64,000 nucleotides of DNA from Marinomonas colpomeniae (GCF_014803385.1 NZ_JACYFC010000002.1:1-64000), one strand, 5' to 3'; shown: positions 29,102 through 39,174, counted from the first letter of the stretch. Notes: generated from the letters alone by a model not told the origin. Numbers and translations: made by a program.

Positions 29102-29773
29102 TTAGCCAAATCCTCCATCATTCACCATACGACCTTGATTCAAGGTCAATACACGATGACGCATACGAGCCACTAGCGCCAAGTCATGGCTCGCCACTAA
29201 AACCGTAACACCAACACGATTAAACTCTTGAAAAAGATTCATAATTTCAGTAGATAACTTGGGGTCTAAGTTGCCTGTTGGCTCATCAGCCAATAACAAC
29301 TCAGGCTTGTTAACCACTGCTCTCGCGATGCCAACTCTCTGTTGTTCACCACCAGATAAGGCCATTGGATTGTATTTTTCTTTATCCAGAAGGCCTACTT
29401 TATCCAGTGCCGCTCGTACTCGCTTAGCAATTTGCTGAGGGTCTGCCCCACTCACCTGTAACGGCAAAGCGACATTATGGAAAACACTTCGATCAAATAG
29501 TAGCTGGTGATTCTGAAAAACCACGCCAACGCGGCGCCTATGTTGAGGGATTGCTCGGCGGCTCAAAGTTCGCAAATCAATACCATCAACTAAAATTTGC
29601 CCAGACGTTTGACGCTCAATCATCATCATGAGTTTCATTAAGGTACTTTTACCGGCGCCAGAATGCCCTGTCAGAAATGCCATTTCACCTTGCTGTAAAT
29701 GAAAATTCACATTCGACAGCGCTTCTTGTCCGCTCTCGTATTTTTTGCCCACTCGCTGAAATTCAATTTCCAC
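29102..29773 (-). CDS. ftsE: Cell division ATP-binding protein FtsE
   Basis: ABC ATPase of 223 residues (E. coli 222). It has Walker A GHSGAGKST, signature LSGGEQQRVGIARAVV, Walker B LLLADEPTGNLD and the switch histidine in VASHDLALV. It is adjacent to ftsX and 109 bases after ftsY, the standard ftsYEX order. Confidence 0.96.
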   Translation of the reverse strand: MEIEFQRVGKKYESGQEALSNVNFHLQQGEMAFLTGHSGAGKSTLMKLMMMIERQTSGQILVDGIDLRTLSRRAIPQHRRRVGVVFQNHQLLFDRSVFHNVALPLQVSGADPQQIAKRVRAALDKVGLLDKEKYNPMALSGGEQQRVGIARAVVNKPELLLADEPTGNLDPKLSTEIMNLFQEFNRVGVTVLVASHDLALVARMRHRVLTLNQGRMVNDGGFG

Positions 29774-29882
29774 GTCGACCCACTATCCTTAAATTGGAAA
29801 AAGAAGCCTTGAATGATGATCGAGCAGATCATTCAACTCTTCTTATTTCGCTATCAAACTGTTTTATTCTCTACCAAACCAC

Positions 29883-31106
29883 TTATTCACTATCAAACAA
29901 CGCATCAACAAACTCTTGAGCGATAAAAGGTCGCAAATCATCTGCCTGCTCACCAACGCCTATGTAACGTATAGGTATACCAAACTGCTTAGCAATCGCG
30001 AAGATAATACCGCCTTTCGCTGTTCCATCTAGTTTCGTCAATGAAATACCACTGACACCGACAGCTTCCGAGAAAAGTTGAGCTTGGCTAATGGCATTTT
30101 GCCCGGTACCTGCGTCTAACACCAACATCACTTCATGAGGTGCATTTACATCTAATTTTTTCATTACTCGAACGACTTTTGACAGTTCATTCATTAAATT
30201 GGCTTTATTCTGTAAACGCCCAGCTGTATCAGCAATAACAACATCAACACCTTTAGCTTTCGCAGACTCAATTGCATCATAAATAACAGACGCAGAATCC
30301 GCTCCAGTATGCTGTGCAACAACAGGGACATTATTACGCTCGCCCCAAACTTGAAGCTGCTCTACAGCTGCAGCCCGAAATGTATCACCTGCGGCCAACA
30401 TAACACTTTTGCCTTCGGCCTGATATTTCTTAGCCAGCTTACCAATAGTGGTCGTTTTACCAACTCCATTTACTCCAACCATCAATATAACAAAAGGGCC
30501 ACCAACGGCGGTTGGATCAAGCTCTTGCTGTGATCGGCCAAGTATTTCAGTCATATCTGTTTTCAATGTCGTGAGTAACGTATCAGCGTCTTTAAGCTCT
30601 TTCCGATTTAATTTCTCTGCTAAACCGTTTATCAATGTCTGTGTCGCATCAATACCCACATCAGCCATCAGCAATTGAGTTTCAAGCTCTTCCAACAGAT
30701 CATCATCTACTTTCTTACTGCCTAAAATAACAGAAGATAAACCATTACCAAGACCGCCGCGTGTTCGCGATAAGCCAGATTTAATACGCTGTGTCCAAGA
30801 AAGAGGTTCAATGGATTCATTTAATGCTTCGGATTCCTTTTCTTTGGAATTCTGAATATTATCGACTTCTTCAGGAAGCTCGTTAACGTCAGATATCTCT
30901 TCGCTAGGCTCGTTTTGAAGCGAGCTTTTAACAGCTTTGTCTTGGCGTTTAGCTGCCGTAATACTGGCATTCATTTTCTTCGTAAAACGTCGACGAATAA
31001 CAAAGGCAATGACTGCCAATATTGTTCCTATCGCAATAGGAACATAACGAGCATACTCACCAAGATAAGGTGTGAAAAAAATAATAATCTGATTAACAAT
31101 TTCCAT
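29883..31106 (-). CDS. ftsY: Signal recognition particle receptor FtsY
   Basis: GTPase that docks SRP-bound ribosomes on the inner membrane, 407 residues. It has an acidic linker (about 65-98) and then the NG domain with GVNGVGKTT (about 213-221), DTFRAAAVEQL, DTAGR and TKLDGTAKGG. Unlike E. coli FtsY, the N terminus carries what looks like a full membrane helix (about 19-37, YVPIAIGTILAVIAFVI) followed by RRRFTKK, so it may be membrane-anchored. Confidence 0.95.
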   Translation of the reverse strand: MEIVNQIIIFFTPYLGEYARYVPIAIGTILAVIAFVIRRRFTKKMNASITAAKRQDKAVKSSLQNEPSEEISDVNELPEEVDNIQNSKEKESEALNESIEPLSWTQRIKSGLSRTRGGLGNGLSSVILGSKKVDDDLLEELETQLLMADVGIDATQTLINGLAEKLNRKELKDADTLLTTLKTDMTEILGRSQQELDPTAVGGPFVILMVGVNGVGKTTTIGKLAKKYQAEGKSVMLAAGDTFRAAAVEQLQVWGERNNVPVVAQHTGADSASVIYDAIESAKAKGVDVVIADTAGRLQNKANLMNELSKVVRVMKKLDVNAPHEVMLVLDAGTGQNAISQAQLFSEAVGVSGISLTKLDGTAKGGIIFAIAKQFGIPIRYIGVGEQADDLRPFIAQEFVDALFDSE

Positions 31107-31146
31107 TAAATTGGTCTCTTTTTACTTTTATTAAATTAGTCTCTTT
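31105..31146 (-). repeat. Tandem duplication covering the ftsY ribosome site
   Basis: A 17-bp unit occurs at 31105-31121 and 31130-31146 with one mismatch and a 25-bp period. On the minus strand the units read AAAGAGACCAATTTAAT and AAAGAGACTAATTTAAT. The copy nearer the gene ends in the ftsY ATG; the other has ATA instead. Confidence 0.6.
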
Positions 31147-31304
31147 ATTTTGACTGATGCCGAAAACACTATTGAAATGCTATGATTGGTATCAGCGCCA
31201 TCAAACATTGACAGCTAAAATGATTATTTTATCATCATTCTGGTTCGCAAACAGGCCTAGTTTCATCGAAAAACACACCTAACACACTGTTTCAAGGCTC
31301 TTTC

Positions 31305-32645
31305 ATGGCTGATAATAACAAACCTCTATTTAGTCGACCTGTTTTAGCAATGGTCATGCTTTTCTGTACCTTAGCGATTTGGGTATTAAGCTTAACGGCT
31401 CCTAGTAGCAAATTACCGACACCTGAAATAGAAAAATGGAATACCACTTCTGGCATTCCAGTCATCTGGTTAAAGCAAACTGACTGGAAATACGGTGATA
31501 AATTGGAAATCAGATTTGTATTTCAATCTAACACAGCAGACGCTGCTCTTTCTCAAACGACACTAGCCATGTTAATGAGCAACTCCCTACCGTTAAGCAC
31601 CGCCTCAATCAATCAAAGGTTAGTGCCATTGGCAGCGCATGCAAACAGCCATTATGACCATGAGAGTCAAATAATTGGCCTCACATTAAGCAATCAACTT
31701 CAGTATTTAATACCAACCCTCTCCTTAGTCACCAACTGGCTTAAGCAACCTGATTTCAAGCAGCGAACCTTCGACCGCTGGCAACGACAGCATAAAAAAA
31801 ATTCATTTAAACAGACTGTTGAGCAACTTTTATTTACAAGAAAAAACGTTACGAATCAGCCATCTACTGAAGAACATATAACGGCAACGACACCAATTTC
31901 ATTAGATCAAGTCAGAAGCCATTACCAAGCACTGAAGTCCTCTTCTATTGCCATTTATGTGATTGGTGACATGCCACCAACAGCAAAACTTGCCGTAGAA
32001 AAAGCACTCGACACTATTAGCCAAAACTATCGCTTGGCAAACTTAGTAGAAAAAAGTGAAAAAAATCAAATCGATAGCCAAATAATTGAAATCAACAAAC
32101 AAGAAACAAGCACACTATGGCAAAGCCGAAGTGCTGTGGCAATCAACCCGTTATCATCCGTAACAGAATGGGTTAGCTTACAAATTTGGGGCGCAGACTT
32201 AGTGTCTACATTAAACAAACAACCTTCCATCGATTTTGTACAACTCGGTTTAACCCTTTCAGCAAAACGGCCTTGGGTAGAATGGAACACTCAATATGCT
32301 AACCACCTAGTTACTGACGAAAATATTCAAGGTAAGCAGGACCAACAATTAGCAGCCGTTAAACGCTTTGTTTTTACTGAAAAAATCCCATCATTCAACA
32401 ATGAAAAAGCCTTTTCTACATTATTAGAGACATTTAAAACACAACTAGAACAACAGACACAATCGCCGACTTGGTGGAGCTACATTGCGACACAAGTCAC
32501 CCATGAAGGCGAACAACTCACCTTGAAGGAGTTTGCTAATAATTACAAAGAAGCCATTGATACTTTTACAATGGAAGATTATCAGCGCTCTCTAAAACAC
32601 CTATTGAAGCAATCGACATACCAAGAGATTCAGGTCTACCAATGA
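31305..32645 (+). CDS. Non-catalytic M16 (insulinase-like) peptidase homologue
   Basis: 446 residues with a membrane anchor at about 12-30. The rest has the look of an M16-family half: GIPVIWLKQTDWKYGDKLEIRF at the start and a central SLDQVRSHYQALKSSSIAIYVIGD, as in that family. The zinc motif HxxEH is absent; the place is occupied by ALSQTTLAMLM. In Pseudomonas two M16 genes lie between ftsY and rsmD, one active and one not. Here only one remains, and it is the inactive kind. It overlaps rsmD by four bases. Function unknown. Confidence 0.72.
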   Translation: MADNNKPLFSRPVLAMVMLFCTLAIWVLSLTAPSSKLPTPEIEKWNTTSGIPVIWLKQTDWKYGDKLEIRFVFQSNTADAALSQTTLAMLMSNSLPLSTASINQRLVPLAAHANSHYDHESQIIGLTLSNQLQYLIPTLSLVTNWLKQPDFKQRTFDRWQRQHKKNSFKQTVEQLLFTRKNVTNQPSTEEHITATTPISLDQVRSHYQALKSSSIAIYVIGDMPPTAKLAVEKALDTISQNYRLANLVEKSEKNQIDSQIIEINKQETSTLWQSRSAVAINPLSSVTEWVSLQIWGADLVSTLNKQPSIDFVQLGLTLSAKRPWVEWNTQYANHLVTDENIQGKQDQQLAAVKRFVFTEKIPSFNNEKAFSTLLETFKTQLEQQTQSPTWWSYIATQVTHEGEQLTLKEFANNYKEAIDTFTMEDYQRSLKHLLKQSTYQEIQVYQ

Positions 32646-33241
32646 AAAAAAGTATTCAAAAACAAGCATCTAATAACAGCAAAGCCAAAGCCTCTAAGTT
32701 ACGTATTATCGCTGGAGAGTGGCGCTCACGTCAGTTACCTATTCCAGATGTACAAGGGTTAAGGCCAACACCAGACAAAGTACGAGAGACTTTATTTAAC
32801 TGGATTAATTACTCTATTCCAGGCGCAGTTTGTGGCGATTTTTTCTGTGGTTCTGGCGCACTAGGGTTAGAAGCACTATCAAGGGGTGCGAAACACGTAA
32901 GTTTTGTAGACAACTCCCGAGTCGTCATTCAGCAAATGACCGATAACCTAGCAACCCTAAAGGCAGAAAATGCTGATGTGACCGCTCAAAATGCGGCGAT
33001 TTTTTTAGACTCAGCCACTCCAACACCTCTAGATATCGTATTCTTAGACCCGCCGTTTCGTAAAGGCTGGTTGGCGCAAATTATTCCTCTGTTAGAGAAA
33101 GGCTGGCTGACTGATGACGCCCTTATCTATATTGAAATGGAGAAAGAAGCTGCCCTTCCTGTTTTGCCTGTGCACTGGTCTTTGATTAAAGAAAAAGTAG
33201 CAGGGCAACTAGTTTATCGTTTATTTGAAATCAGTAAATAA
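32642..33241 (+). CDS. rsmD: 16S rRNA (guanine-966-N2)-methyltransferase
   Basis: SAM-dependent methyltransferase acting on G966 of 16S rRNA, 199 residues (E. coli 198). It contains LRIIAGEWRSRQLP, GLRPTPDKVRETLFNW, the SAM motif DFFCGSGALGLEALSRGA and the catalytic FLDPPFRKG. The start overlaps the stop of the M16-like gene (ATGA). Confidence 0.95.
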   Translation: MKKSIQKQASNNSKAKASKLRIIAGEWRSRQLPIPDVQGLRPTPDKVRETLFNWINYSIPGAVCGDFFCGSGALGLEALSRGAKHVSFVDNSRVVIQQMTDNLATLKAENADVTAQNAAIFLDSATPTPLDIVFLDPPFRKGWLAQIIPLLEKGWLTDDALIYIEMEKEAALPVLPVHWSLIKEKVAGQLVYRLFEISK

Positions 33242-33251
33242 ACAGCGCTCT

Positions 33252-33280
33252 ACGCCCTATCCGAAACAGGGCGTTCTTTT
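33252..33280 (+). terminator. Terminator of rsmD
   Basis: The stem ACGCCCT-atccgaaac-AGGGCGT is followed by TCTTTT. Confidence 0.75.
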
Positions 33281-33478
33281 AGATCTCACAACACGATCGC
33301 ACAAAAATAGTGCGCCCGATAAAAAATCTATATATCCTTTCAATAAACACCACCATATATTTACCAATTCTATTGTTAGCATGATGATTGCATAGTCTAC
33401 AATTGCAGTACTTGCTCTGTATAAAGCACCACACTTTTTGAATATTTTTTAATCACTCAGTCGTCAGGAAAAATCATC

Positions 33479-35365
33479 ATGCTGGTAAATTTATCCTTTA
33501 AAACCAAACTGTTACTTTTACTCATCACAGCTATTTTAGGATTTATCATTGTCACATCCGTTGCCATGGAAGGGCTTTCTTCCGAGCAAAAAGCCAATAA
33601 CGAACTAAGAAAGTTCTCAAAAATCCAGACATCAAACAACCAGCTTAGTATCAAGATGTTAGAACTTACCGATAAATTACGTGCTATCTCTGAGGATAAT
33701 TACGCCAACTACCTAGAGAATGTTAATCAACAAATCGAACAAAACACCAATACGATCAATAACAGTATTGAAAAAGCGGTAAACCAAACATTAAAAAATG
33801 CCCTTGAAGAAAATCTAATTGAAATAAACTTATACAGCCAAGCATTGATAGATCTTACTAATAAACGACATACTGTTGGCTTTGACTCCACCTCAGGCTT
33901 ACGCGGTAGCATTGATAAAATGGGCGCGGAAATCAGTGAAGATATTAAAAAACTTAGTCTATTAAAGCGTGAATTTACCAACGTACGTCAAGCTGAAGCC
34001 AGTTACTTAAGTGGGCCTGCGGAAGAAAATTTGGCTTCTTTCACCGCCAGCTTTTCACGCCTTGACAGTCGTATCGAGAACTTTGGGTTTCAAGAAACGC
34101 ATGGCGTAAAGTTAAATGCATACCGAGATGCACTTCTTCAATATGGTAAAGAATACGAGCTTTTAAATAACACAGAAGTTAGCTTCACAAACCAAAAAAA
34201 TCAGTTTAATGAAAGCCAGCTTAAAGCAAATAAGCTTATTAATGAACAACTGCTACGAGCAGAAAACGGTGCAGAAGAAAGCGCAAGCAGAGCAAATGCA
34301 ATGCTTTTGGGAGTCAGTGCAACAGTCATCTTCTTCTCTACATTACTTATGATTGCCATTGGCCGTAGTGTGAACGGCACACTACAAAATATCATTGCGG
34401 ATTTAAACAAAGTAAAACAAGGCGACATGTCTTCTAAAGCGTTAGTTAATTTGAAGCGTAACGACGAATTTGATCAGTTAAGTATGTCGTTGAATGAAAT
34501 GACCGAAGGGTTGAGTACTGTACTCAAGGATGTAGTCCTAACAACGGATGATGTTAGTGCTATGTCCACTGACTTAAACGACACTATCGGTAGCATCGCT
34601 AGCAGCAATCATTTAGTGAATCAACGCACTCACTCATTAGCTACAGCAACAGACGACATCTCAAATAGATTAACGCAGCTGTCGAATACAACAAATACTC
34701 TTAAAGCACACTCTAATGATACTTACCAATCGGCAAAATCTGGCGCAGATACCATAAAAATAGTACTCAGTAGTATTTCTGACACTGTTACTATCGTCAA
34801 TACGACAAGCAATCAGCTAAATGAATTAGGTAAGTTATCTAAAGATATTGATAATGTCATTGGTATGATCAATGACTTGGCGAGTCAAACTAACTTACTC
34901 GCGTTAAATGCTGCCATTGAAGCAGCAAGAGCCGGCGAAGCTGGGCGAGGGTTCTCTGTTGTGGCTGACGAGGTTCGCTCTTTAGCTGAAAAAACCGTAG
35001 AGGCAACATCAAGCATTACGGATATCGTTAATGTTATTCAGAACTCGACCCAAACCGCTATTACTACCATGGCCAGTGGCCAAGATAACCTTAAGATCAT
35101 TGGTGATAATGGTAGTAAAGCTGAAGAAGCCATGCGTGATATCGAAAATAACGCCATGACTGGATCTCAATCTACCGACTCTATGGCAGGTGCTATTGAA
35201 GACGTAGCAAGTACTGCAATTCAAATGAGTACAGAGATGGAGCAAATCGCCCAGCAATTAACTAAAGACACTCTATCAATTGACATGATGGCGGATAAAA
35301 CCAAACAAATTCAAAAAATATCAGAGCAACTAGCGAGTAAAACACAAGTATTTACGCTCGTTTAA
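33479..35365 (+). CDS. Methyl-accepting chemotaxis protein
   Basis: Chemoreceptor of 628 residues. TM1 is at about 8-30 and TM2 at about 274-294. The helical periplasmic domain between them (~240 residues) is of a size seen in helical-bundle sensors. A HAMP domain follows (about 295-350, with [14 protein letters not shown]), then the signalling hairpin tip [20 protein letters not shown] near residue 470. The ATG at 33479 has AGGA ten bases upstream. It differs from the 4.7 kb receptor in having a recognisable HAMP. The ligand is unknown. Confidence 0.92.
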   Translation: MLVNLSFKTKLLLLLITAILGFIIVTSVAMEGLSSEQKANNELRKFSKIQTSNNQLSIKMLELTDKLRAISEDNYANYLENVNQQIEQNTNTINNSIEKAVNQTLKNALEENLIEINLYSQALIDLTNKRHTVGFDSTSGLRGSIDKMGAEISEDIKKLSLLKREFTNVRQAEASYLSGPAEENLASFTASFSRLDSRIENFGFQETHGVKLNAYRDALLQYGKEYELLNNTEVSFTNQKNQFNESQLKANKLINEQLLRAENGAEESASRANAMLLGVSATVIFFSTLLMIAIGRSVNGTLQNIIADLNKVKQGDMSSKALVNLKRNDEFDQLSMSLNEMTEGLSTVLKDVVLTTDDVSAMSTDLNDTIGSIASSNHLVNQRTHSLATATDDISNRLTQLSNTTNTLKAHSNDTYQSAKSGADTIKIVLSSISDTVTIVNTTSNQLNELGKLSKDIDNVIGMINDLASQTNLLALNAAIEAARAGEAGRGFSVVADEVRSLAEKTVEATSSITDIVNVIQNSTQTAITTMASGQDNLKIIGDNGSKAEEAMRDIENNAMTGSQSTDSMAGAIEDVASTAIQMSTEMEQIAQQLTKDTLSIDMMADKTKQIQKISEQLASKTQVFTLV

Positions 35366-35382
35366 GCTTAATCCTTTCTATC

Positions 35383-35428
35383 AAAATGCTTCTATCATTT
35401 CGTCTCATGAATGATAGAAGCATTTTTC
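35383..35428 (+). terminator. Terminator of the second chemoreceptor
   Basis: A perfect 16-bp stem beginning AAAATGCTTCTATCAT with a 12-base loop is followed by T-rich sequence. Confidence 0.85.
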
Positions 35429-35496
35429 TTTCTACTCTTGTTTTATCCTGCAATCCCTTGATGACACTAGTCGCAACCGCTAGACTGTACATCATC

Positions 35497-35510
35497 ATTC
35501 ATCGATGAAT
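35497..35510. promoter_or_regulatory. Palindrome upstream of metX
   Basis: ATTCATCGATGAAT is a perfect 14-bp palindrome 56 bases before the metX start, in the promoter region. It looks like a dimer-binding site. It does not match the MetJ box. The MetR consensus TGAA-N5-TTCA has inverted half-sites relative to this, so no regulator is assigned. Confidence 0.4.
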
Positions 35511-35565
35511 CTTCCCACTTTTTAAAATGGGAATTCGAGTACCTTCATTAGGATAATCAAACGCT

Positions 35566-36723
35566 ATGCCGGACGTCATTCCCGTCGACTCTGTTGGTAT
35601 TATTACGCCGCAGATTGCGCAATTCGAAACACCCTTGGTGCTTTCTTGCGGACAAACTCTGTTGTCGTACCAACTCGTTTATGAAACCTATGGCACGCTA
35701 AATACCAGTGCATCTAACGCCATTCTCATTTGTCATGCACTTAGTGGTGACCATCATGCTGCTGGCTATCATGACATGTCTGATAAAAAACCGGGGTGGT
35801 GGGATTCTGCCATTGGACCTGGAAAGACTATCGATACCAATAAGTTCTTTGTCATTGCATTAAATAATTTAGGAGGTTGTTGCGGCTCAACTGGCCCATC
35901 TAGCATCAATCCAGACACTGGTGAACGCTGGGAAGCGACTTTTCCGATGGTTACAGTTGAAGATTGGGTGGTAAGCCAAGCACGTTTAGCCGATTTACTC
36001 GGCATTCAAACATTTGCAGCCATTGTGGGCGGAAGCCTTGGAGGCATGCAAGCTCTTGAATGGAGCATTCGTTATCCTGATCGTTTGAAATCTGCGGTAC
36101 TTGTCGCGTCTGCGCCTAAGCTATCGACTCAGAATATTGCCTTTAATGAAGTAGCGCGCCAGTCCATACGTCGAGATCCTGAGTTCTTTGATGGTAACTA
36201 CTTAAATAATGAAACCATACCTACTAACGGATTAGGTTTAGCTCGCATGCTAGGACACATAACCTATTTGTCTGATGATGCATTGGGTGCGAAGTTCGGT
36301 CGTCAAATGCGTCACGCCGACTACCAATACAATTATGATATTGATTTTGAGGTTGAAAGTTACTTACGTTACCAAGGCGAAGCCTTCACAAAACGTTTTG
36401 ATGCCAACACATATATGTTGATGACAAAAGCGCTCGACTACTTTGATCCTGCCGCAAAAGCCGACAATAATCTGGCAAAAGTATTAAGCCAGGTTACTTG
36501 CGAATTTTTACTTGTGTCTTTTACAACAGATTGGCGTTTTGCGCCAGAGCGCAGTGAAGAAATCGTTAATGCCTTGGTGAAATCAGGAAAGCCCGTGTCT
36601 TATGCAAAAATAGAAGCATCTGAAGGTCACGATGCCTTCTTGTTCCCTATTCCTCGCTATATGGCTGTGTTAAATGCATTTTTAACCCGTATTGCCAATA
36701 ATTTAACGACGGAGAGCAAATAA
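35566..36723 (+). CDS. metX: Homoserine O-acyltransferase
   Basis: Acylates homoserine in methionine synthesis, 385 residues, alpha/beta-hydrolase fold. The nucleophile elbow is [13 protein letters not shown], the catalytic aspartate is in [13 protein letters not shown] and the histidine in EGHDAFLFP. Family members use acetyl-CoA or succinyl-CoA; pseudomonad relatives with metW favour succinyl-CoA, so the label acetyltransferase would be unsafe. The stop overlaps the metW start (TAATG). Confidence 0.94.
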   Translation: MPDVIPVDSVGIITPQIAQFETPLVLSCGQTLLSYQLVYETYGTLNTSASNAILICHALSGDHHAAGYHDMSDKKPGWWDSAIGPGKTIDTNKFFVIALNNLGGCCGSTGPSSINPDTGERWEATFPMVTVEDWVVSQARLADLLGIQTFAAIVGGSLGGMQALEWSIRYPDRLKSAVLVASAPKLSTQNIAFNEVARQSIRRDPEFFDGNYLNNETIPTNGLGLARMLGHITYLSDDALGAKFGRQMRHADYQYNYDIDFEVESYLRYQGEAFTKRFDANTYMLMTKALDYFDPAAKADNNLAKVLSQVTCEFLLVSFTTDWRFAPERSEEIVNALVKSGKPVSYAKIEASEGHDAFLFPIPRYMAVLNAFLTRIANNLTTESK

Positions 36724-37313
36724 TGCGCGCTGATTTAGAAATAATCGATGAATGGATTCAACCAAATAGCCGTGTATTGGATTTGGCCTGTGGACCAGGT
36801 GAATTGCTCCATCACCTAATGGTAAATAAAAAGGTTAGTGGCTATGGTCTGGAAATTCGCGCCAAAGACTTAAATACTTGTATCGAAAAAGGAATTCCAG
36901 TTTTAGAACAAAATATTGATGAAGGACTGCAAAATTTCGAAGACCAAAGCTTTGATTTAGTCATGATGACACACGCCCTACAGCAATTTCGTCGCCCTGA
37001 TCTATTGATTGATGAAATGCTTCGCATCGGTAAAGAATGCATCATTACCTTTCCAAATTTTGGTCATTGGCGTAACCGAATCCATCTCGCGGTGAAAGGT
37101 CGCATGCCGGTGTCAGAGTTTTTACCTTACAATTGGTATGACACACCAAACATTCACTTTTTCACCTTTCAAGACTTCGAACGTTTATGCCACGAAAAGA
37201 ACATAAAAATTGTACGTTGGGCCGCTGTCGATGGTCAGTTGAAAGACCATTGGTGGATTCGCTCTATGCCAAACCTATTCAGTGAAACTGCAATTTTTCA
37301 CATTAGTCGATAA
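36723..37313 (+). CDS. metW: MetW methionine biosynthesis protein
   Basis: Methyltransferase-fold protein of 196 residues, with VLDLACGPGELLHHL at about 19-33 and TFPNFGHWRNRIHLAVKGRM further on, both typical of MetW. It is co-translated with metX, and members of this family are needed for or boost homoserine acyltransferase activity. GGAG precedes the overlapping start. Confidence 0.94.
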   Translation: MRADLEIIDEWIQPNSRVLDLACGPGELLHHLMVNKKVSGYGLEIRAKDLNTCIEKGIPVLEQNIDEGLQNFEDQSFDLVMMTHALQQFRRPDLLIDEMLRIGKECIITFPNFGHWRNRIHLAVKGRMPVSEFLPYNWYDTPNIHFFTFQDFERLCHEKNIKIVRWAAVDGQLKDHWWIRSMPNLFSETAIFHISR

Positions 37314-37344
37314 TCTAAAACGTCCAACTCAACCAATAAAATAC

Positions 37345-37377
37345 AGACACTAAGGTTCTAAAAGAATCTTAGTGTCT
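37345..37377 (+). repeat. Strong hairpin between metW and rdgB
   Basis: Arms AGACACTAAGGTTC (37345-37358) and GAATCTTAGTGTCT (37364-37377) form 14 pairs (one G-T) around a five-base loop. No T-run follows, so it is not a standard terminator. It may stabilise the metXW message end or be a processing site. Confidence 0.55.
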
Positions 37378-37399
37378 GACACATTAAGAGGATACTCCG

Positions 37400-38008
37400 G
37401 TGAACAAAGCCATCGTATTAGCCAGCAACAATGCAGGTAAAATCAAAGAATTCAACACATTACTCGGTGACATGGGTATTGAAGTAAAACCACAGAGTGA
37501 ATTTGATGTTGTGGAAGCGGAAGAAACTGGCTTAACCTTTATTGAGAACGCGATTCTAAAAGCTCGTAACGCTTGCGCTCATACAGGTTTGCCCGCATTA
37601 GCAGATGATTCTGGTATTGAGGTAGATTACCTTAATGGTGCACCTGGTATTTATTCTGCTCGCTTTGCTGGTGAACACGGCAACAACCAAGCGAATAACG
37701 ATTTACTAATAAAAAAACTAGAAGGCGTAGACGAGTTAGAACGTACCGCTCGCTTCCATTGTGTTTTGGCTTACATGCGCCATAAAGATGACCCAACACC
37801 ATTAGTGTTTCATGGCACATGGGAAGGCCGTATTCTGGAATCGAGCACAGGCCAAGAAGGTTTTGGCTACGACCCTATTTTTTACGTACCAGAATGTGGT
37901 TGTAGTGCCGCGAGTCTTCCTAAAGAAGTCAAAAATCAGATTAGTCACCGTGGAAAAGCATTGAAACAATTATTTGCAGCCTTCCAAAAAGAAGGCAATG
38001 CACAGTGA
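37400..38008 (+). CDS. rdgB: dITP/XTP pyrophosphatase (house-cleaning)
   Basis: Hydrolyses non-canonical purine triphosphates to monophosphates, 202 residues. It begins KAIVLASNNAGKIKEFNTLL with the SNN..K motif, and contains ALADDSGIEVDYLNGAPGIYSARFAG and FGYDPIFYVPE. The start is GTG at 37400 with AAGAGGA upstream. It overlaps hemW by four bases (GTGA). Confidence 0.95.
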   Translation: MNKAIVLASNNAGKIKEFNTLLGDMGIEVKPQSEFDVVEAEETGLTFIENAILKARNACAHTGLPALADDSGIEVDYLNGAPGIYSARFAGEHGNNQANNDLLIKKLEGVDELERTARFHCVLAYMRHKDDPTPLVFHGTWEGRILESSTGQEGFGYDPIFYVPECGCSAASLPKEVKNQISHRGKALKQLFAAFQKEGNAQ

Positions 38009-39174
38009 GCAAACCCTTACCACCATTGAGTTTGTATATTCACTTACCTTGGTGTGTACGAAAATGCCCTTACTGTGACTTTAACTCGCATCAAGCTGAT
38101 CGTTTTGAAACAAACGGTCACCTTCCAGAAGACGCTTATTTGGCACAACTACTAGCGGACCTTGATGCAGACTTACCCTATGTGGCAGACCGTTCGATTC
38201 AAACAGCTTTTATTGGTGGCGGCACACCAAGCTTAATGAGTGAAGACTTTTACTATAAGCTCATGGATGCACTACGAGAAAAGCTTACTTGGGTTTATAA
38301 CGCTGAAATTACTATGGAAGCGAACCCTGGCACCTTTGAACAAGATAAATTTAGTCACTTTCGCCAAGCGGGTATCAATCGATTATCTATTGGTATTCAA
38401 AGTTTCCAGCCAAGCCTGTTGAAAACCCTAGGAAGAATCCACAATCGTGAAGAAGCCATACACGCTGTGGACAAGTCGAGAGCCGCTGGGTTTGACAATA
38501 TTAATCTAGATTTAATGCATGGCTTACCTGACCAAAATCTAGAAATGGCGATAGAGGATCTATCTATTGCTATTGACCTGAATCCTGAGCACTTATCTTG
38601 GTATCAACTTACAATAGAGCCAAATACTGAGTTTTATCGCCGCCCACCCGCTTTACCTGAAGATAATACACTTTGGGGGATTCAAGACGCAGGCCAAGAC
38701 CTACTAGCGAAGCATGGTTATGCGCAATATGAAGTATCTGCCAACTCAAAAGTAAATCATCGTGCTGCACATAATTTGAATTACTGGCGCTTCGGTGATT
38801 ACCTTGGAATAGGTGCTGGCGCACACGGAAAAATCACGTTGGAAGACGGTCAAATCTTTCGTACACGAAAGACTCGCCACCCAAGTCATTACCTCAATAA
38901 TTTACCTGAAGCTTTAGTTATTAAAGATGCTATAGAACAAGAAGACTTGCCTCTTGAATTTATGATGAACCGATTACGTTTATTTGAAACATTTGACTTG
39001 CAAGATTATGAGCGATTTACCTACCAAAAACCGCCTATATCTTTAATAAATGCTTGTGAAATAGCGATAAAGCGGGATTTACTAGATGCGGATGAATGGA
39101 AAAAACATCGAGTCAAAACAACCGAAAAAGGCAAATTATTTCTTAACGAGTTACTTGAGTTGTTCCTTCCCTAA
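38005..39174 (+). CDS. hemW: Haem chaperone HemW (radical SAM)
   Basis: Radical-SAM protein of 389 residues with the cluster motif CVRKCPYC near residues 14-21 and FIGGGTPSLM. It begins LSLYIHLPWC, like E. coli HemW/YggW. Often mislabelled as oxygen-independent coproporphyrinogen oxidase; the lack of the extra N-terminal part of HemN and the position after rdgB support HemW. GTG start coupled to rdgB. Confidence 0.94.
   Translation: MSKPLPPLSLYIHLPWCVRKCPYCDFNSHQADRFETNGHLPEDAYLAQLLADLDADLPYVADRSIQTAFIGGGTPSLMSEDFYYKLMDALREKLTWVYNAEITMEANPGTFEQDKFSHFRQAGINRLSIGIQSFQPSLLKTLGRIHNREEAIHAVDKSRAAGFDNINLDLMHGLPDQNLEMAIEDLSIAIDLNPEHLSWYQLTIEPNTEFYRRPPALPEDNTLWGIQDAGQDLLAKHGYAQYEVSANSKVNHRAAHNLNYWRFGDYLGIGAGAHGKITLEDGQIFRTRKTRHPSHYLNNLPEALVIKDAIEQEDLPLEFMMNRLRLFETFDLQDYERFTYQKPPISLINACEIAIKRDLLDADEWKKHRVKTTEKGKLFLNELLELFLP

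Noticed and set aside
38005..39174. Annotation as coproporphyrinogen III oxidase (HemN)
   Set aside because: Too short at the N terminus for HemN and placed after rdgB as hemW is; family knowledge assigns haem-chaperone activity.
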